Shown: positions 12,668 through 24,503 of the stretch, one piece after another | How the letters are laid out: every line of letters begins with the position of its first letter | Numbering within the stretch: the stretch's first letter is position 1 | Assembly (NCBI RefSeq): GCF_022376445.1 | Contig: NW_025955021.1 | Span: 62,001 to 126,000, forward strand | Direction: 5' to 3' | Source of the DNA: Fomitopsis serialis | Taxonomy: Eukaryota; Basidiomycota; Agaricomycetes; Polyporales; Fomitopsidaceae | DNA length: 64,000 nt | Translations under genes and position numbers: made by a program | The notes under the pieces: generated by a model | Told to the model about the DNA's origin: nothing | The model's input: the letters and a program-made list of their open reading frames with translations, nothing else | Databases searched by the model: none

Positions 12668-14896
12668 ATGGCTGCGCCCCGTCCCTCCTCGTCCGACCAC
12701 TCCTTCTTCTCCAAGCCCATACACGCGAGAACAGGCGCGTCGAACGCGTCGTCGAGCTCAGGGACGCGCGTGGTCGTCGTGCAGAAGGCCCTGGTGCGTA
12801 ATGCCGATGCAGGCGCCCTTCAGGTCAAGGCGCGATCCGCGACGTCCTCCTCTTCCTCCTCACAATCACCATCTGCTGATCCCAAAGGCAAACGAAAGAG
12901 TGCCGAGTGCGAGATGCCTCTTCACGCAGCGAAGAAACAGCGTGCCGCTTCACCTGCCCCCGCAGACGCGGCGCAAAATCTGGCGCCCGGGCCGTCGCGT
13001 TCGTCTAGCACGGCGCCATCCTCGCACCTAGCCCTCTGCCTCGCGCTCGCCAATGCCTCCTTCTAGGGCTACCTCGAGGTCGCGCTCTCCTTCCGTACTT
13101 CGCACGGGCACGCCGCTACCGCGGGAATGCTGGACCGACGAAGACGGAACGCCGGGTCCCTCCTGCTTGACCTCGGAGGCTGTCGTGCGAGACCTCATGA
13201 AAACGTACATCCCATGTTGGTGATCCTCTCGCGCGTTGTATTTCGTCAGCTGAGCCCGTACAGACTTCCAGAATCCGAACGACCCCTGCGATAACTCTTT
13301 TGAGCCACACTCAGAAAATTATCCTGTGGTTGAGCTCGAATACCCAAACACTGGGGCATCTGAAAAGTAATGCTCGTATATGCTGCCATGCGACGTTGGG
13401 TCTCACGTCCTTTCAGGTTTATTTTATTGGCACCCAAGGATCCCGACCACTACAATCCTATAATGTGCTTGGAAAGTACGCTACATATCATACTGAAGGG
13501 TGAGTCGTCTCTTAATTAGCCAACTCACGACTCACCCTTCATTAGACTACCTGACTCCACCTCAGCGCGCGATGTTCGGGACTCTGCCAGATGCATGTTT
13601 CGCAGACGTCGAGATGCCTATACCCATTCCCTCCGTGCCGCCTCCAATTATAGTCGAATCAGAACTATCCTCGCCCTCTCCCCCGCCACTGTCCTCTGCA
13701 TCATCGCCTGCTCCCTCTGTATCAGAAGCATCCTCGTCCGCGACGTCCTCGTCCTCAATATTTTCCTCTGTCTCATCCGTCTCATCCGTCTCCTCGTTTT
13801 CATCTATATCATCAATGTCTTCCTTCACCGACCTGTCCAACCACGCAACGCCGTGTGCATTAGGGCCACCCTCGGTGGACTACTTGCGCCTCCTGCAGCG
13901 GGCGATCAACAAGCATGACGGGCCTCTGTTCCTCAAGGTCATGAACGCGATCAACGCGCTCCTCCGGTTGCTGAAGTATCCGCCAGTTCCGGCAGACCCT
14001 TTCGATCCTCTGCCCCCAAATGCTTTCCAGGAGGCCGTGCGAGCATGGGGATTCATACCTCAAGGCGTCATCGAACGCGTCGTCGAGGAAGTCTACCAGC
14101 GCGCGGTCGGGCCGAACGTCGCTCAACTGAAGCACTACCAAGCCTTCTCTTCCTCGGCCTACGGCGAGCTCATGCCGACGCTCGTCTCGCGGATCATCCG
14201 GGACACCGCCTTGCACGAGGGCTCGCTTTTCCTCGACCTCGGTTCGGGCGTCGGCAACGTCGTGCTCCAGGCGAGCCTGCAGACGGGGTGCACGAGCTAC
14301 GGGATCGAGCTCATGGAGCAGCCGGCGAAGCTGGCGCGGAGCCAGCTGGAGCAGTTCCAGGTGCGGTGCAGGATGTGGGGATTCAGGATGGGCGAGGTGG
14401 AGCTGGAGGAGGGGGATATGTTGAAGAGCAGACGCGTGGATGAGCTGATACCCAAGGCAGACGTCGTCCTGGTGAATAATAGGGTGTTTGAGCCTTTGCG
14501 TGAGTGCATGGTTGTTTTGGTTTGCTACGACTACTTATCCATTTGGCGGCAGTCAACGAGGCGATCCGCCCGAAGTTTTTAGATTTGAAGGAAGGTGCTA
14601 TTGTTGTCTCGCTGCGAGAGTTCGCTCCCCTCTCAGGTGTCACAGAGCGCAATGTGAGTGTTTATCGTCCATCACCGTCGCAGCGTCTCACGCGATTCCA
14701 GTTGGACGACATCAGCGCGATTTTCCAAGTAACGAAGAAAAATTACCACCCCGGCCACGTCTCCTGGCACGGCCTCGGCGGGGACTATTACCTGCACCGC
14801 GTAGATCGCGAGTGTTACGCCAGCATCAAGCAGCAATTTGAGAATACCGCGAGCACTCGGACTAAGCCCGTACGGAGCTCTCGTCTGCGACGATGA
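12668..14896 (+). CDS. DOT1: Histone H3-K79 methyltransferase Dot1
   Basis: Nuclear SAM-dependent methyltransferase of the non-SET Dot1 family. The N-terminal part (from the ATG at 12668) is Ser/Ala-rich and basic. Exons 13264-13366, 13417-13499, 13546-14499, 14553-14653 and 14702-14896 are in frame. They encode YPVVELEYPNTGASEKF, a Ser-run linker (about 13650-13830), and the catalytic domain: AYGELMPTLVSRII, the SAM-binding motif LFLDLGSGVGNVVLQAS, the acidic motif II in SYGIELME, and VLVNNRVFEPLLNEAI, which carries the family NN(F/Y)-like signature. SWHGLGGDYYLHRVD is near the end. Between 13010 and 13055 the N-terminal frame must shift twice (or gain one base) to reach ATSRSRSPSVLRTG. As elsewhere in the window this looks like missing bases. 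The catalytic domain is intact. Confidence 0.92.
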
Positions 14897-15604
14897 CGAT
14901 CCTGGGCTGGACTCTTGTCTCGCATCACTGGACTCGTCTGTCACTGGACTTGGGTCTTCCATCTCACATGGATTCTGGATTCCGGACGCCGGATGCCTCC
15001 CACTCGCATGCTCGTTCAAGTTACTCGTTGCTCGCTACACTGCTCCTGTTTTGTTTTCTGCTCTCAACCCAACTCAATGACCTAGCATCGAATTGCTTTC
15101 TGCTCGCGCTCGCAGTGTTGTATTGTTATCTTTATTGTCGTTAATGTTGCGTAATCTAGTCGGTGCTCTAAGTAGTGTAGTGTAATGTACTTAGAAAGCC
15201 TCGCCTCCCGTTCGCGGAGGCTCCTCGGAATCGGCATACCATCTGAACGTATAACAGTTGTTGCGAGTATCATTGCTTGGAATGTTTTGCATGAACACTC
15301 CAGTGTTGCGAGGCTTACTTGAGATCGACGTCTGTGACCTAAGCTGAGCTGTGTAATCCTCAGGCCCAGGATTGGCGCACTGGTTACACCACGGTCTAGA
15401 AGGCCTTGTGCAGCAATTGAATGGTATTGACTTCGAGACGCAGAGGTTCGTACATCTAGCAGATCGACGAGACTACACGGAATAATGTACAATAGGTCCA
15501 TAGTCCATACTATATCCACGCTAAGATCCGAGCACTAGGATAGCGGAGCGACGTGATGAAGCCTAGCCAATCGGGAGGAAGCAGCTGTAGGCTGAGTACG
15601 GAAG
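14897..15604. other. Intergenic region after DOT1
   Basis: AT-richer 3' region between the convergent DOT1 and DUF6533 genes. Short frames only; nothing recognised. Confidence 0.4.
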
Positions 15605-17389
15605 TCACACCAAGACAAACCCGACTTTCAGATCCTCCTCCGCAAAGAAAGGGTCCGCATAAGGTGCACAGGCACTGCTCTCGGGCTCTCCACTACCGTC
15701 CCTTGCGGCCGGCGCCGAGTGCTTGATACCCATTTCTTCCTCGTACATTCGCTCCTCATCCAGATCGATGTCGCTTTCCGTATCCACACCGCCAAACTCC
15801 AGAGAACTGCGTGTACCGTAGGGAAGCGAGCCCGCAAGGCTCCCTACCACACGCGTGAAGTGGAGATCGGATATCTGTGATGTGCCAGAAGGTATGTCGA
15901 CCGAAACCGCTTCATGCAGATTGAGGTAGAATGCGTTATGAGGACTGTTTGGAGCCTGTGTGACATGTCTGTGTTTAGGGATGATCGTGCCTTCGACGGT
16001 ACACGCACGCGTAGATGATTGGTGAGAGAACACAAGCTAAGCTCTAATGGAGGTGATTTTGTCAGCAGACGGCAGTGATCTATCGCGGAGGACTGTGGTA
16101 CCCACACTAGACATTGCATTCAGCACCGTAGTGGGAATGAGAAGAGCGAGGATGGCTCTAAGCCAAGTGAACGTTGAATTTGATTATCTGATCCAGGCAT
16201 GACGTGAACTTACATGAAGTACACAGTGCCTGGAACACGCAGGAAAGAAGTTAGATGCAAAGCCGACTTCATCCAGCTTTCCTCACCGTCTCTGAGCAAT
16301 ACCGTTGTAATCGGGGTGTCAACTCTTGCTTGGTGAGCGAGCCCGTCCTTGTACAGATGGCCCCAGGTCGACGCCACCAGCAATACCTCAGCAATGATGG
16401 TGGATGCTTGCCCCGCAAGACACACTGGGGCCACGGGCAAAAAGTTGTTGTTGTTAGCCGAGCTCTACCAAAAGGAAGTTAAGGTGATGTCGCACATGGT
16501 CTGCATCGTGCATTTCATGAAAATATGACGAGGAATAACAACAGCATGGTAACATACCTCAAACCTTTGCCATCCGCGAAGATTACACAGCCAACAGGAT
16601 CGGGTACAGTAACTACCACTATTGTCGCAATCGCATACTGATGATTGCGCTACATGAGAGATCGTTTGAACAGGTAACAACAAATACACGTACTATGTTT
16701 ATCGCGACAAATGTCAGATAGAACATGAAAATGGCAGATGCTAGCGGCACAGAGCGGTCGCTGATAGCGTACGCACGTAGAGCCGTGATACCTGTGGGGC
16801 GTGTGAGATCATGGTGGCGAACACGCAATAATGTATTACAATACGCACCACCAATGGCGAAATGGAACAGTGCCGCAGCACATATCTGTGCGATCAAGAA
16901 GATGTGAGCGCTGTACAACATCCCTCTAGTAAGTGACCGTGCGTCTTCAACCAGACCTGAGGATCAATCTACCTCTGAAACAAATCAGTGTCCACATAGT
17001 ATCGTGCACGGCAAGAGCGTAGGTTTACCTCACATCCTGAGACGATCTGGATGGCTATCTGTGCATACAGGAGCACTGCTGTAGATATGTGCAGAAAGAG
17101 GTATAGACCAGTCGCTGCCGACAAGCTCCGGCGCCGCCAGATCATGTCCACCTCCCACCATAAGGTAAGGAGGCGGTCATAGGTGTAAATCGCTGTGCAT
17201 GGAGGTCACAAAAAGTGCACGCAAGCTCCATTCAGCAAGTTGCGCTCACCGCACGCTACTATTTGGCAGCAGTTGTGTACAAATCTGCCGCTCACGCCAC
17301 TTTTGAGTCGTTCGCACTGACAGTCCATATTGGCCAACTCACCCTACATCGAGAATCTCGGTCGTCCGTACGAGTCTATCCGTCGACAT
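15605..17389 (-). CDS. DUF6533-domain membrane protein, copy A
   Basis: A multipass membrane protein of a family expanded in mushroom-forming fungi; function unknown. The start MSTDRLVRTTEILDV (17389) is followed by an intron and the DUF6533 hallmark YDRLLTLWWEVDMIWRRRSL. Hydrophobic segments come next (LYLFLHISTAVLLYAQIAI, IFLIAQICAAALFHFAIGG, PLASAIFMFYLTFVAINI, STIIAEVLLVASTWGHLY). The helix TPITTVLLRDG, typical of the family, comes before the last transmembrane exon. The cytoplasmic tail (about 16033-15605) contains SQISDLHFTRVVGSLAGSLP and an acidic stretch ending in VGFVLV. It has ordinary CpG content. A paralog lies at 21.75-24.5 kb. Exon joints in the middle were not all verified, so minor breaks could exist. 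Confidence 0.7.
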
Positions 17390-18549
17390 AGCTGTGAGCT
17401 CTTAGTGCGTCGCAGCAATGACGGACGTTCGCTAGACCGAGCTGTTATACGACGCAGATGCGCGGAACCGTATACGTGCTGTAACCAGAATATGGGTGGT
17501 TCCCAGACGGTTTGTGGCATGGATCAATTCGTGTCTTTTGACGCCGTGCCACTGATATTCATAATACGGCAGGTACCTGGTTTCGCGATGCATAACACAT
17601 CCTCTGCTAGGGACACACTGTAATGATCAGTCTTCCAAGTCATATCAACCACGTATACAGCTCCATGCGATGTTTTCGAGTGCTACTGTCCTGTGGATAG
17701 TCTTAGCGTGAGAAGCCCGTTCCGAAACAACGCGACACCGACTGTCTGTGAAGTTCTCCCGCCGTGAGCCGCCGTTCTTGACGGCGAGGGCGCTTTCTGG
17801 TCTCAACTCCACACAGCACGTAAGAGTAGACCAGGAGCGCAGACGCAGATACATGAATTACATACAGTCTGAGTCCAATGAATGACCGCAGAGGTGCTCA
17901 AAACAGTCTGGCCGTGCTCAACTTGACAACGGCAACGAAGTCCTGCATGCCTAGGCCGATAATGTGGATGTTCTCCTGGCTCTCTGGAGACTTAGCATCA
18001 TGATAATTGCATGCTGACAGCTCCCGCACTGCGCGCCAAGCATGGTTCATCTATGCACGGGATGAAAACATATCAACTTCGAACCGAATGAAGGGAGAGA
18101 AGAGAAGACGGACGCGTTGTAATACAGTCATACCCAGCTGTGTGTGACGGCTCGGTCAAATTAGCGCACCTTGCAACTGTGACGCACAAGGATACACTGT
18201 GAACCGCGTACTTGGTATCGGCAATGCGTCAATGCGGTTCTACGCATGATAGATGAGTGGTCGACAATGACGTCGTGCGCCAATACCGCAGCTGCGCCCA
18301 GTCCAGCACCTCCAATTCTCATCTGTTCTGTGTCCGCATGCCAACGGAGTACGACACTGCTGTGATTTACGTGGGTAGTCTTCCTGCAGTTTCAAGTTGG
18401 ACGAACGTACCTCGATGTGGTTGAAATATCGGCCGCCAGTCACCAGCACAGACATGTGTATCGATCGCGAACAGCCAGAGCGGATCAAGCGATACTAGGC
18501 AAGATGGTCACGGCGAGTACTGGAAAGCTGGGGGAAGTTGAAGACGGTG
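17390..18549. other. Spacer between DUF6533-A and the SH3-gene relic
   Basis: No gene recognised. The matching spacer in copy B (24504-25493) has similar length but no obvious similarity by eye. Confidence 0.4.
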
Positions 18550-19770
18550 CTGCTGACGACGCCACCGTCGATTGTAATATCCGAGCCGACGAGTAGCGAA
18601 ATCGGCTCTATGAGCAGACTGTAATGTGGGTACTAGAGCAGACACTGAGACAGGCTCAGACCAACTAACCGTGTACCCGAGCCTGTCGCTCCTGCCCATG
18701 ATACTGTGGGAGCCCAGCCGACTCAGAGGCAGATGTCCATTCCCCGTGCACCGCCAGTCTCCCCTAGCAGATTCTAAAGAAGACCTCTGTAACGGAGAGG
18801 AGGGCGCACCGCTGACCGCACACCACGACCTCTGTATCCTCCCAGATAAAAACAAAAACCCCCGGTTGGTGGATCCTCGGTGCCGCAGCCAGTTCACTAT
18901 ACGACCATACACAGGACTCGATGGCGCTGCTTCCGCGCACACTATCTGTCCATGTCCATGGCCCCGCCGGCGCGTAGGCTACTAGGCGCAGATCAACGTG
19001 CCCGCGCGACTGTACTTGAAGGGCCTGGGGCTTGCAGACAGTAGCATGGCTTCTTCGGGCCAGGATGAGTGTCCTGTCTAGTGGTGGTTATCAAGGAGCA
19101 CATACCCCGCGATCCTGCATTCAAGCCCACCGTGACAGCGTGCACGCATGCTGGTGGGCTGGTCGTGGCCCGCATACACCACGCCGAGCGGAGAATATAC
19201 AGACTTCTTCTCAGGCGACGGGCCCGCAGCATACGGTTGCGGCGGCACTTACTACTGCTGCGTAGACGGAGCGTTCGCGAGATTGTACGCGGTCGAAGCA
19301 GTGGGCATGTCAGCAGCATGTGGAGGTGGAGACGCGTTTTGTCATTTAGTATGGTGCATGGCTTACACTTTCGTTCTCGTTGTGCGCACAGAGCGCACGG
19401 CCACGCTGGGTAGGGGCTGCGCGAGACAGGGAGGGAGGGATTGCGCGGCGACCAGGTGCACCGACGGAGAGGTTGTTCATCTCCTCAATGGGAGATGCGC
19501 TGGTTGCGATCGCAGGGAGCCAGTCGTACGTGAGAGGTCAACATCGGCTTGGGGAATATGGTTGCGCGTAACGAGAAAGTCGATGGTCGTGCAGACACTG
19601 CAGGTCTGCGCGAGGATGTTCCGACTCGAGGCGAGGACTAGTACCTGCGTGGTGTCTGTGCTCACTGTTCGGGGATTCTGTGCACTCGCGATGGAGTGTC
19701 CGCCGCGCCTGTGCTCAGGGCACGTCATGCGTGGCACTACTGTAGAGATGTTTGGGCAGTGCTAGTGAGG
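18550..19770 (-). pseudogene. Decayed copy of the SH3-domain protein gene
   Basis: Base-by-base similarity to the intact gene at 25494-26394 is easy to see in three places. The N-terminal part (about 19760-19350) reads TIDFLVTRNHIPQADVDL where the intact protein has NIDFLVAHNHISPADAEL. The Pro/Tyr-rich segment (19265-19150) matches the codons around AEKPAYRPFGAVYAG. The intron-2 border sits near 18660. The bases that encode the SH3 core in the intact gene (about 26052-25920) are missing or replaced between 19265 and 19350, and the frames are broken throughout. Order and orientation relative to the neighbouring DUF6533 gene match the intact locus, which points to a segmental duplication. It cannot make an SH3 protein. 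Confidence 0.8.
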
Positions 19771-20189
19771 CCTATGAGGCTTGAGGCGGGACATGGCCGA
19801 CGTGTTCGCTGTGCGTCTGCCAAGCAGGTTGGGACGGCCTGGGAGCTTGTGCGCGAAGGGGAAGCGTCGGGAGATCTGGGATTGCTGACTCAGCGTTGGT
19901 GGTCCGCCACCTAGTTCGATCGCTGTTGAACGTTCTGAACGTTGAACGCAACTCGAACGACTGCTCGACAATACGCGTCGATTCGGGAAGCTCGGGATAA
20001 ACGCGAGAAACCCTTGTACCTGTGCATTCACATCTCTGGGCCGAGCGACTGCCTTCTGCTCTCCTTCACGCCACTGTAAACGAGGAGAAGAGCTCGACTA
20101 GTTTCGCCAGAGCCTAACTTAGTTTCTGCCCTCTTGACTGCGCCGGCAACCCTCCTGTCGCGTCTCGGGCGGCCAGAGACCGTCTGTCC
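19771..20189. other. Spacer between two pseudogenes
   Basis: No feature recognised; possibly decayed upstream NIC96 sequence, but no alignment could be made by eye. Confidence 0.35.
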
Positions 20190-21645
20190 ATTCCTCTCTA
20201 GGCCGGATCCAACGTAGCGAGATTCAGACAATACGAGCATGCCGAACAAACTCCACGCGTTTGTACTTCCATTACCGGAACGGCGAATGGGAGGTCCAAA
20301 TCGAGGTGAGTGTGCTGTCGCGACTTCGCCTCTCAGATAGGGGTCGATCGAGCGGGGATAGAGTTTGCAGACCAGCCGTTGTGGGCAAAACTCTACCGCG
20401 TGCGTACGCGCAACCCACGAGACGCGTTGGCAGAATTCCTACACTATCAACAAGCTATCGCATAACTTACCGTGAAGCGGGCTACAGGAACTTCAGACCG
20501 AACGTGCGCTATCTTCTGATTGTTGTCGTGAAGGGGCCTGACACGTTGTTCACCGTAGGCTAACGAAACTGCAGATCACAAATACTACACGCAGAGTTCA
20601 ACGTACAGAAGCTCTACCCGTACAGAACACTTCATTCGAGCTTTCGCACCTCAAGCTAATTGGAAAATCAACCTCGGGTGGAGAGGCATGCGAAAGCCAC
20701 CGTCACGACGAACTACTGGCTTTGATTGTCTGTGATTTGCTTATGCACTCTCGAAGTAAAGGACCGCCGGCTTACGGGCTGCATACGCACGTAGGTTGGC
20801 GAGGCCGAGGACAGAGGTCTGCATAGGCTCTTGCAGGTGCTCCTGATCCATGGCGGGTGTCATTCCAATGGTACACGCGGACAGAATGGTTGGGGCAAGG
20901 CAATGTGTGTGAACCAGCGTGCTGCTTGATGCAGTCAGTTCAAGAGTAACTCACCTGTGTTCTCTCTTCTCTGTCGTGGACAGCCGATTGACGAATGGGT
21001 AGGTCGTTGCTGCGCTGTGGGGCCATCGAGAGACAGATATGCAAGCAGTCCATCTCGCAATTGCTTTGCACATGGGTTGCTGCGTATTACCTCGCGATCC
21101 CGAGATGTCTGACACGACACCTTGTGAGTTCGAGTCGAACTTTTGGCCCCAACCTGAAACTGACTGGATAGCGCGACAGTCTTTCTCTCCCCGACGTGAC
21201 CACCAGATTTGAACGCGTCAACGCTTATCTCGCGTCGTGTTCGCGCCTTCGTCAAGACGGTCGCGTCGGCGGTGTTGCAGTACATCTTCTGTGTCAGCCT
21301 CAGCGCAGAATAAGACGGCGGTGGTGAGAAGTAGATGGGACCTCGTCCGCTGCATCCTCGGACACCGGAGCCGCATACGAAGAGCTCGTCGGGGGTTCTT
21401 CTTGACGAGATGTGTCTCATACTCCCCCGCGCCCCCTTTCGCCCTATTATCACTGTCACTGTCGCCTTCGCTCAGAGCGTACTCGTCGAGCAGGACACAT
21501 CCCTCAACAACGAACGGATCCTTGTGCGCGCTGCGACGCGCTTGGAGGAAATCGACCCCGAGCCGGAGGCGGTCAAGCTGTACAGCCTCGCGGGTGACTA
21601 CGCAACCGTCATCGCGTGCCTCTTGTAGGCACCTAGTGCGCCTTT
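20190..21645 (+). pseudogene. Decayed copy of the nucleoporin gene NIC96
   Basis: Ordered, collinear matches to the intact NIC96 gene at 61.4-64 kb. Near 20270, YRNGEWEVQIEV matches the intact YRNGEWEDRIEV. Near 20380, QPLWAKLYRVRTRNPRDALA matches QPVWAKLFYLVRTGNPQDAL. At about 21005-21110 an out-of-frame match to the WDHQETEVEAVHLAIALAYH segment is seen. At about 21215-21310 a copy of STLIWRYVRTFVKMDAREAL runs into a stop where the intact gene has SADQSG. At 21500-21628, NNERILVRAATRLEEI then EAVKLYSLAGDYATVIACL is followed by TAG at the site of an intact CAG codon. Introns appear retained, so this is a DNA-level duplicate, not a retrocopy. It is frame-broken in several places and lacks both ends of the gene. 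Confidence 0.85.
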
Positions 21646-22029
21646 CAGTAGCCTGCACGCTACCGCAGACCATGTCACGGACTCACGGACTTGGACCATG
21701 GTCAATTCGGTAGCCTCAATTTACTGTGGCAGTTTCTCGAGCATGACGGTCAGTGAGTAGTGTCAACTCGGAGAGCAAGGCTTCGGTCGGTGACTCGTAA
21801 TTGTAGGTCCAGGTATTTTTTTGAACTTTGGCATCTCTGTGTATCCTCCTTGGCCTTGAATTGAAAGTTGTCTCGCCTCGCACTGTCTGTACACAATAGG
21901 TCTCCGATATCGATGGCAGTCATTGTTCTGAACTCAGCTCCGCTATGAACTACCTTCAAGGCTGAAGCAAGCAACTGACACGGAGGCACAGACATTGAAA
22001 TACAATTGTCGGATCTAGTGTGGGCCGCC

Positions 22030-24290
22030 CTATGTAGTCCTCCATCAGGTGAGTTGGTACAGGCTTTGGGCCTGGCAGCCCCTGTGGCTTCTGGCAGTTG
22101 CTCATAGCTATCCATCTCTTGCTCTTCTGTTAGCTCTCCATCCAGATCAAGGTCACTTGCTGATACATCAATGTCTTCCTCTGGATAGCTGCTTGTACCA
22201 TAGGGAAGTGAGCCTGTGTGGAAGGGAAACCCATCCCACGTCTTTCTTTTTCTTTTTCTTTTTTGTTACAATTCCCTACGTTACTCTCGACTCTACCGGC
22301 GCGCCTGCGACGAACCGGAAGGCCGCGACGCGGACCCACTAGTAGGACGAGACGAGCGCCGCGACGCCGAGTGCCGCACCTGCTGGGGGACCAGGTCGCG
22401 ATTAGTAAATAGCACCGCGTGCGAGCTGCCAATCACGTACCGAGACAAGGGTTCGTCAGTCAACGCTGGAAGGGGACTCAAGGGACGTCCGTCGCCCAGG
22501 AGGGTGCCCATATGCCTGCTGTACAATACTTTCCTTATTAGGTATCATTCCTTCCCGATACGTCAAACACTCACGCTTCGCGCTTCTTTCGAACCATCTC
22601 TCGCTCGCCGACGTCTCTCTCCCTCTCTTCTACTTTTTTATCCCTCTCGCGCTTCCAAGGTTCTAGAACTCCTCTCGTGTGTATTAAGTACTGGGCTGAG
22701 CTGCCCGTCTCTCCATCGAATCAGATCCCCACTTCTCGCTCTCTCTCTCGCCTCGCTGTCCCGACCTCGGCACTTAGACACGACAACTGCGGTCGCGGGT
22801 GCAAAGCAAGTCGAGTCGCAAGTCGAGTAGAATCACGTCAAGTTGCATTCGACATTTGTAAGTGTTTCATTGAGTCTCGGCGGCCTAACTACGTGCTATA
22901 GACATCCACCGTTGTCCTCCACCGAGCCCTCGTCCATCTCGACCATCCGACCTCCCTGCATCTAGGACGAGTACGCGTGTGGTGTGGGTTTGTCGTCGCA
23001 CGCACACCTTCTCTCCGACACCTGCAATGTGTCCCATCACATGTGTGAAATGGAGATCAGATATCTGGGATTCATTGGAAGGTATGTCAACAGAATTTGC
23101 TTCATGCAAGTTGAGATAGAAGTGTGTGAGTAGGACTGGTTGAAGCCTGTGGAATATGTCTAGTTCAATGTATAACCTTCCCTTGATTGAGAATCAACAC
23201 ATGCATAGATTATGGGTACCACAAATCCATCATCAGTCTAAATTTTGAATGTTAGTCTCAGCATGTTGTAGTGGGCATGCTAACTTGACACTCACATTGA
23301 TCCCAATCAGTATTGTCTCCAAGATCAGAAGACTGAGGATAGCACTGAGCCAGGTGAGTGTTGATACTGAGTGCTCATGCATTCCATGGTATAAGCTCAC
23401 ATAAAATAGACAGTACCTGACAATATGCAGAAGGGAATAGGTCAGTTTCAAAGCCTATATACTGACTGACTTTGTACTGACCATCTCTGAGCAATACAGT
23501 TGTAATTGAGGTATCAACCTGTGGTTCATTGCCAAGCTTGATTATGTTTACATGTTGCCATGTCGCCACCACCAGTAGTACCTCAGCAACAATGCTGCAT
23601 ACTTGCCTGGCTATACCAACTGCAGCCACAGACACAATGCTGCAATTGTCAGTCTAGCTCTGTTGCCAACCAAATGAAGATGCACTGCACATTGTCTGTG
23701 GAGTACATTAACACATGAGTGCCAATCAAATCACATGGGAGTATGTGAAACTTGCAGAAGAACTATTTTGTCCAATGAGTAGGTAACACAACCAACAGGA
23801 TCAGGCACAGTGATTGCTGTCAGTGTACAGGCCTCATACTGGTATTGATCATGATTTAGGGACTGCATGAGCATGCAGCAATGAAAGTACTCACTATTTC
23901 CACTGCAACAAGCACCACAGACAATGCAAGAATGGCAGATGCAAGCAACAACAAATGAATACTGATGGCATAGGCATGCAATGCTGTGAAGACTGCCAGG
24001 TGCAAAGGTGAGGTATTATGGGACATAATGGACAGTATCACACATACCACCATTGGCAATATGGAAAAGTGCACTGGCACACAATCCCACTACATTCAAG
24101 ATGTAGTCACTGCATGATGAACTGTAGCTCAGTCCAGTCTCACATCAGACAAGATCATTCTACCTCTGAACTGGAATCAGTATGTCATACACAACATGAG
24201 CTTAGACTCACTCTACAGCCTGTGACAACTTGAAGTACCACAAATGCATACAGGTACACTGTTGCTGATATATGCATCAACATGTAAGAG
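22030..24290. other. CpG-depleted tract
   Basis: Reading line by line, 23025-24290 contains a single CpG (near 23564), and 22050-22216 contains none. The flanks and the inserted 22217-23024 have many. TG and CA are correspondingly common. The right limit is abrupt at about 24296, inside an exon. This is the footprint expected from methylation and deamination of cytosine in CpG. Confidence 0.85.
22217..23024. mobile_element. 808-bp insertion in DUF6533 copy B, origin unknown
   Basis: Alignment with copy A places the junctions at a CCTG present on both sides (22213-22216 and 23021-23024), which may be a 4-bp target duplication. The insert has normal CpG density, a pyrimidine-rich tract (CTTTCTTTTTC repeats near 22245), further CT-rich stretches near 22600-22760 and a possible GTAAGT...TAG intron near 22860-22903. 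It therefore resembles a 5' leader or promoter fragment more than a coding transposon. No terminal inverted repeat or transposase frame was seen. It could be a captured gene fragment or a non-autonomous element. Confidence 0.5.
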
Positions 24291-24503
24291 CCAGTCGCTA
24301 CTGACAGGCTCCGGCGCCGCCACATGAGGTCCACCTCCCACCCGAAGGTGAGAAAGCGGTCATATGTATATATCGCTGTATATGTAGGTCAAGAACAATA
24401 CACACAATGCCACAAGAGTTCACTAGTCGCTCGAAAGTATCATCGCGCAACTCACCCTACATCGAGGGTCGCGATCATCAGAGCAAGTTCGTCTGCGGAC
24501 ATA

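Larger units (their letters stand above)
21750..24503 (-). pseudogene. DUF6533-domain membrane protein, copy B, split by an insertion
   Basis: Paralog of the 15.6-17.4 kb gene. It starts MSADELALMIATLDV at 24503 and retains YDRFLTFGWEVDLMWRRRSL, TALHAYAISIHLLLLASAIL, CSIVAEVLLVVATWQHV and TSITTVLLRDG. The tail motif SQISDLHFTHVMGHIAG (near 23040) is cut from its continuation GSLPYGTSSYPEEDIDV (near 22170) by about 800 bp of foreign sequence. Without the insertion the tail would read through into an acidic segment as in copy A. The remaining exons look nearly intact, so loss of function seems recent, or a shortened protein may still be made. From about 22030 to 24290 the gene has almost no CpG, unlike copy A. 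Confidence 0.75.

Noticed and set aside
15605..17389. Calling DUF6533 copy A a GPCR
   Set aside because: It has multiple membrane segments, but the YDRLLT/EVDMIW block identifies the DUF6533 family; there is no evidence for receptor function.
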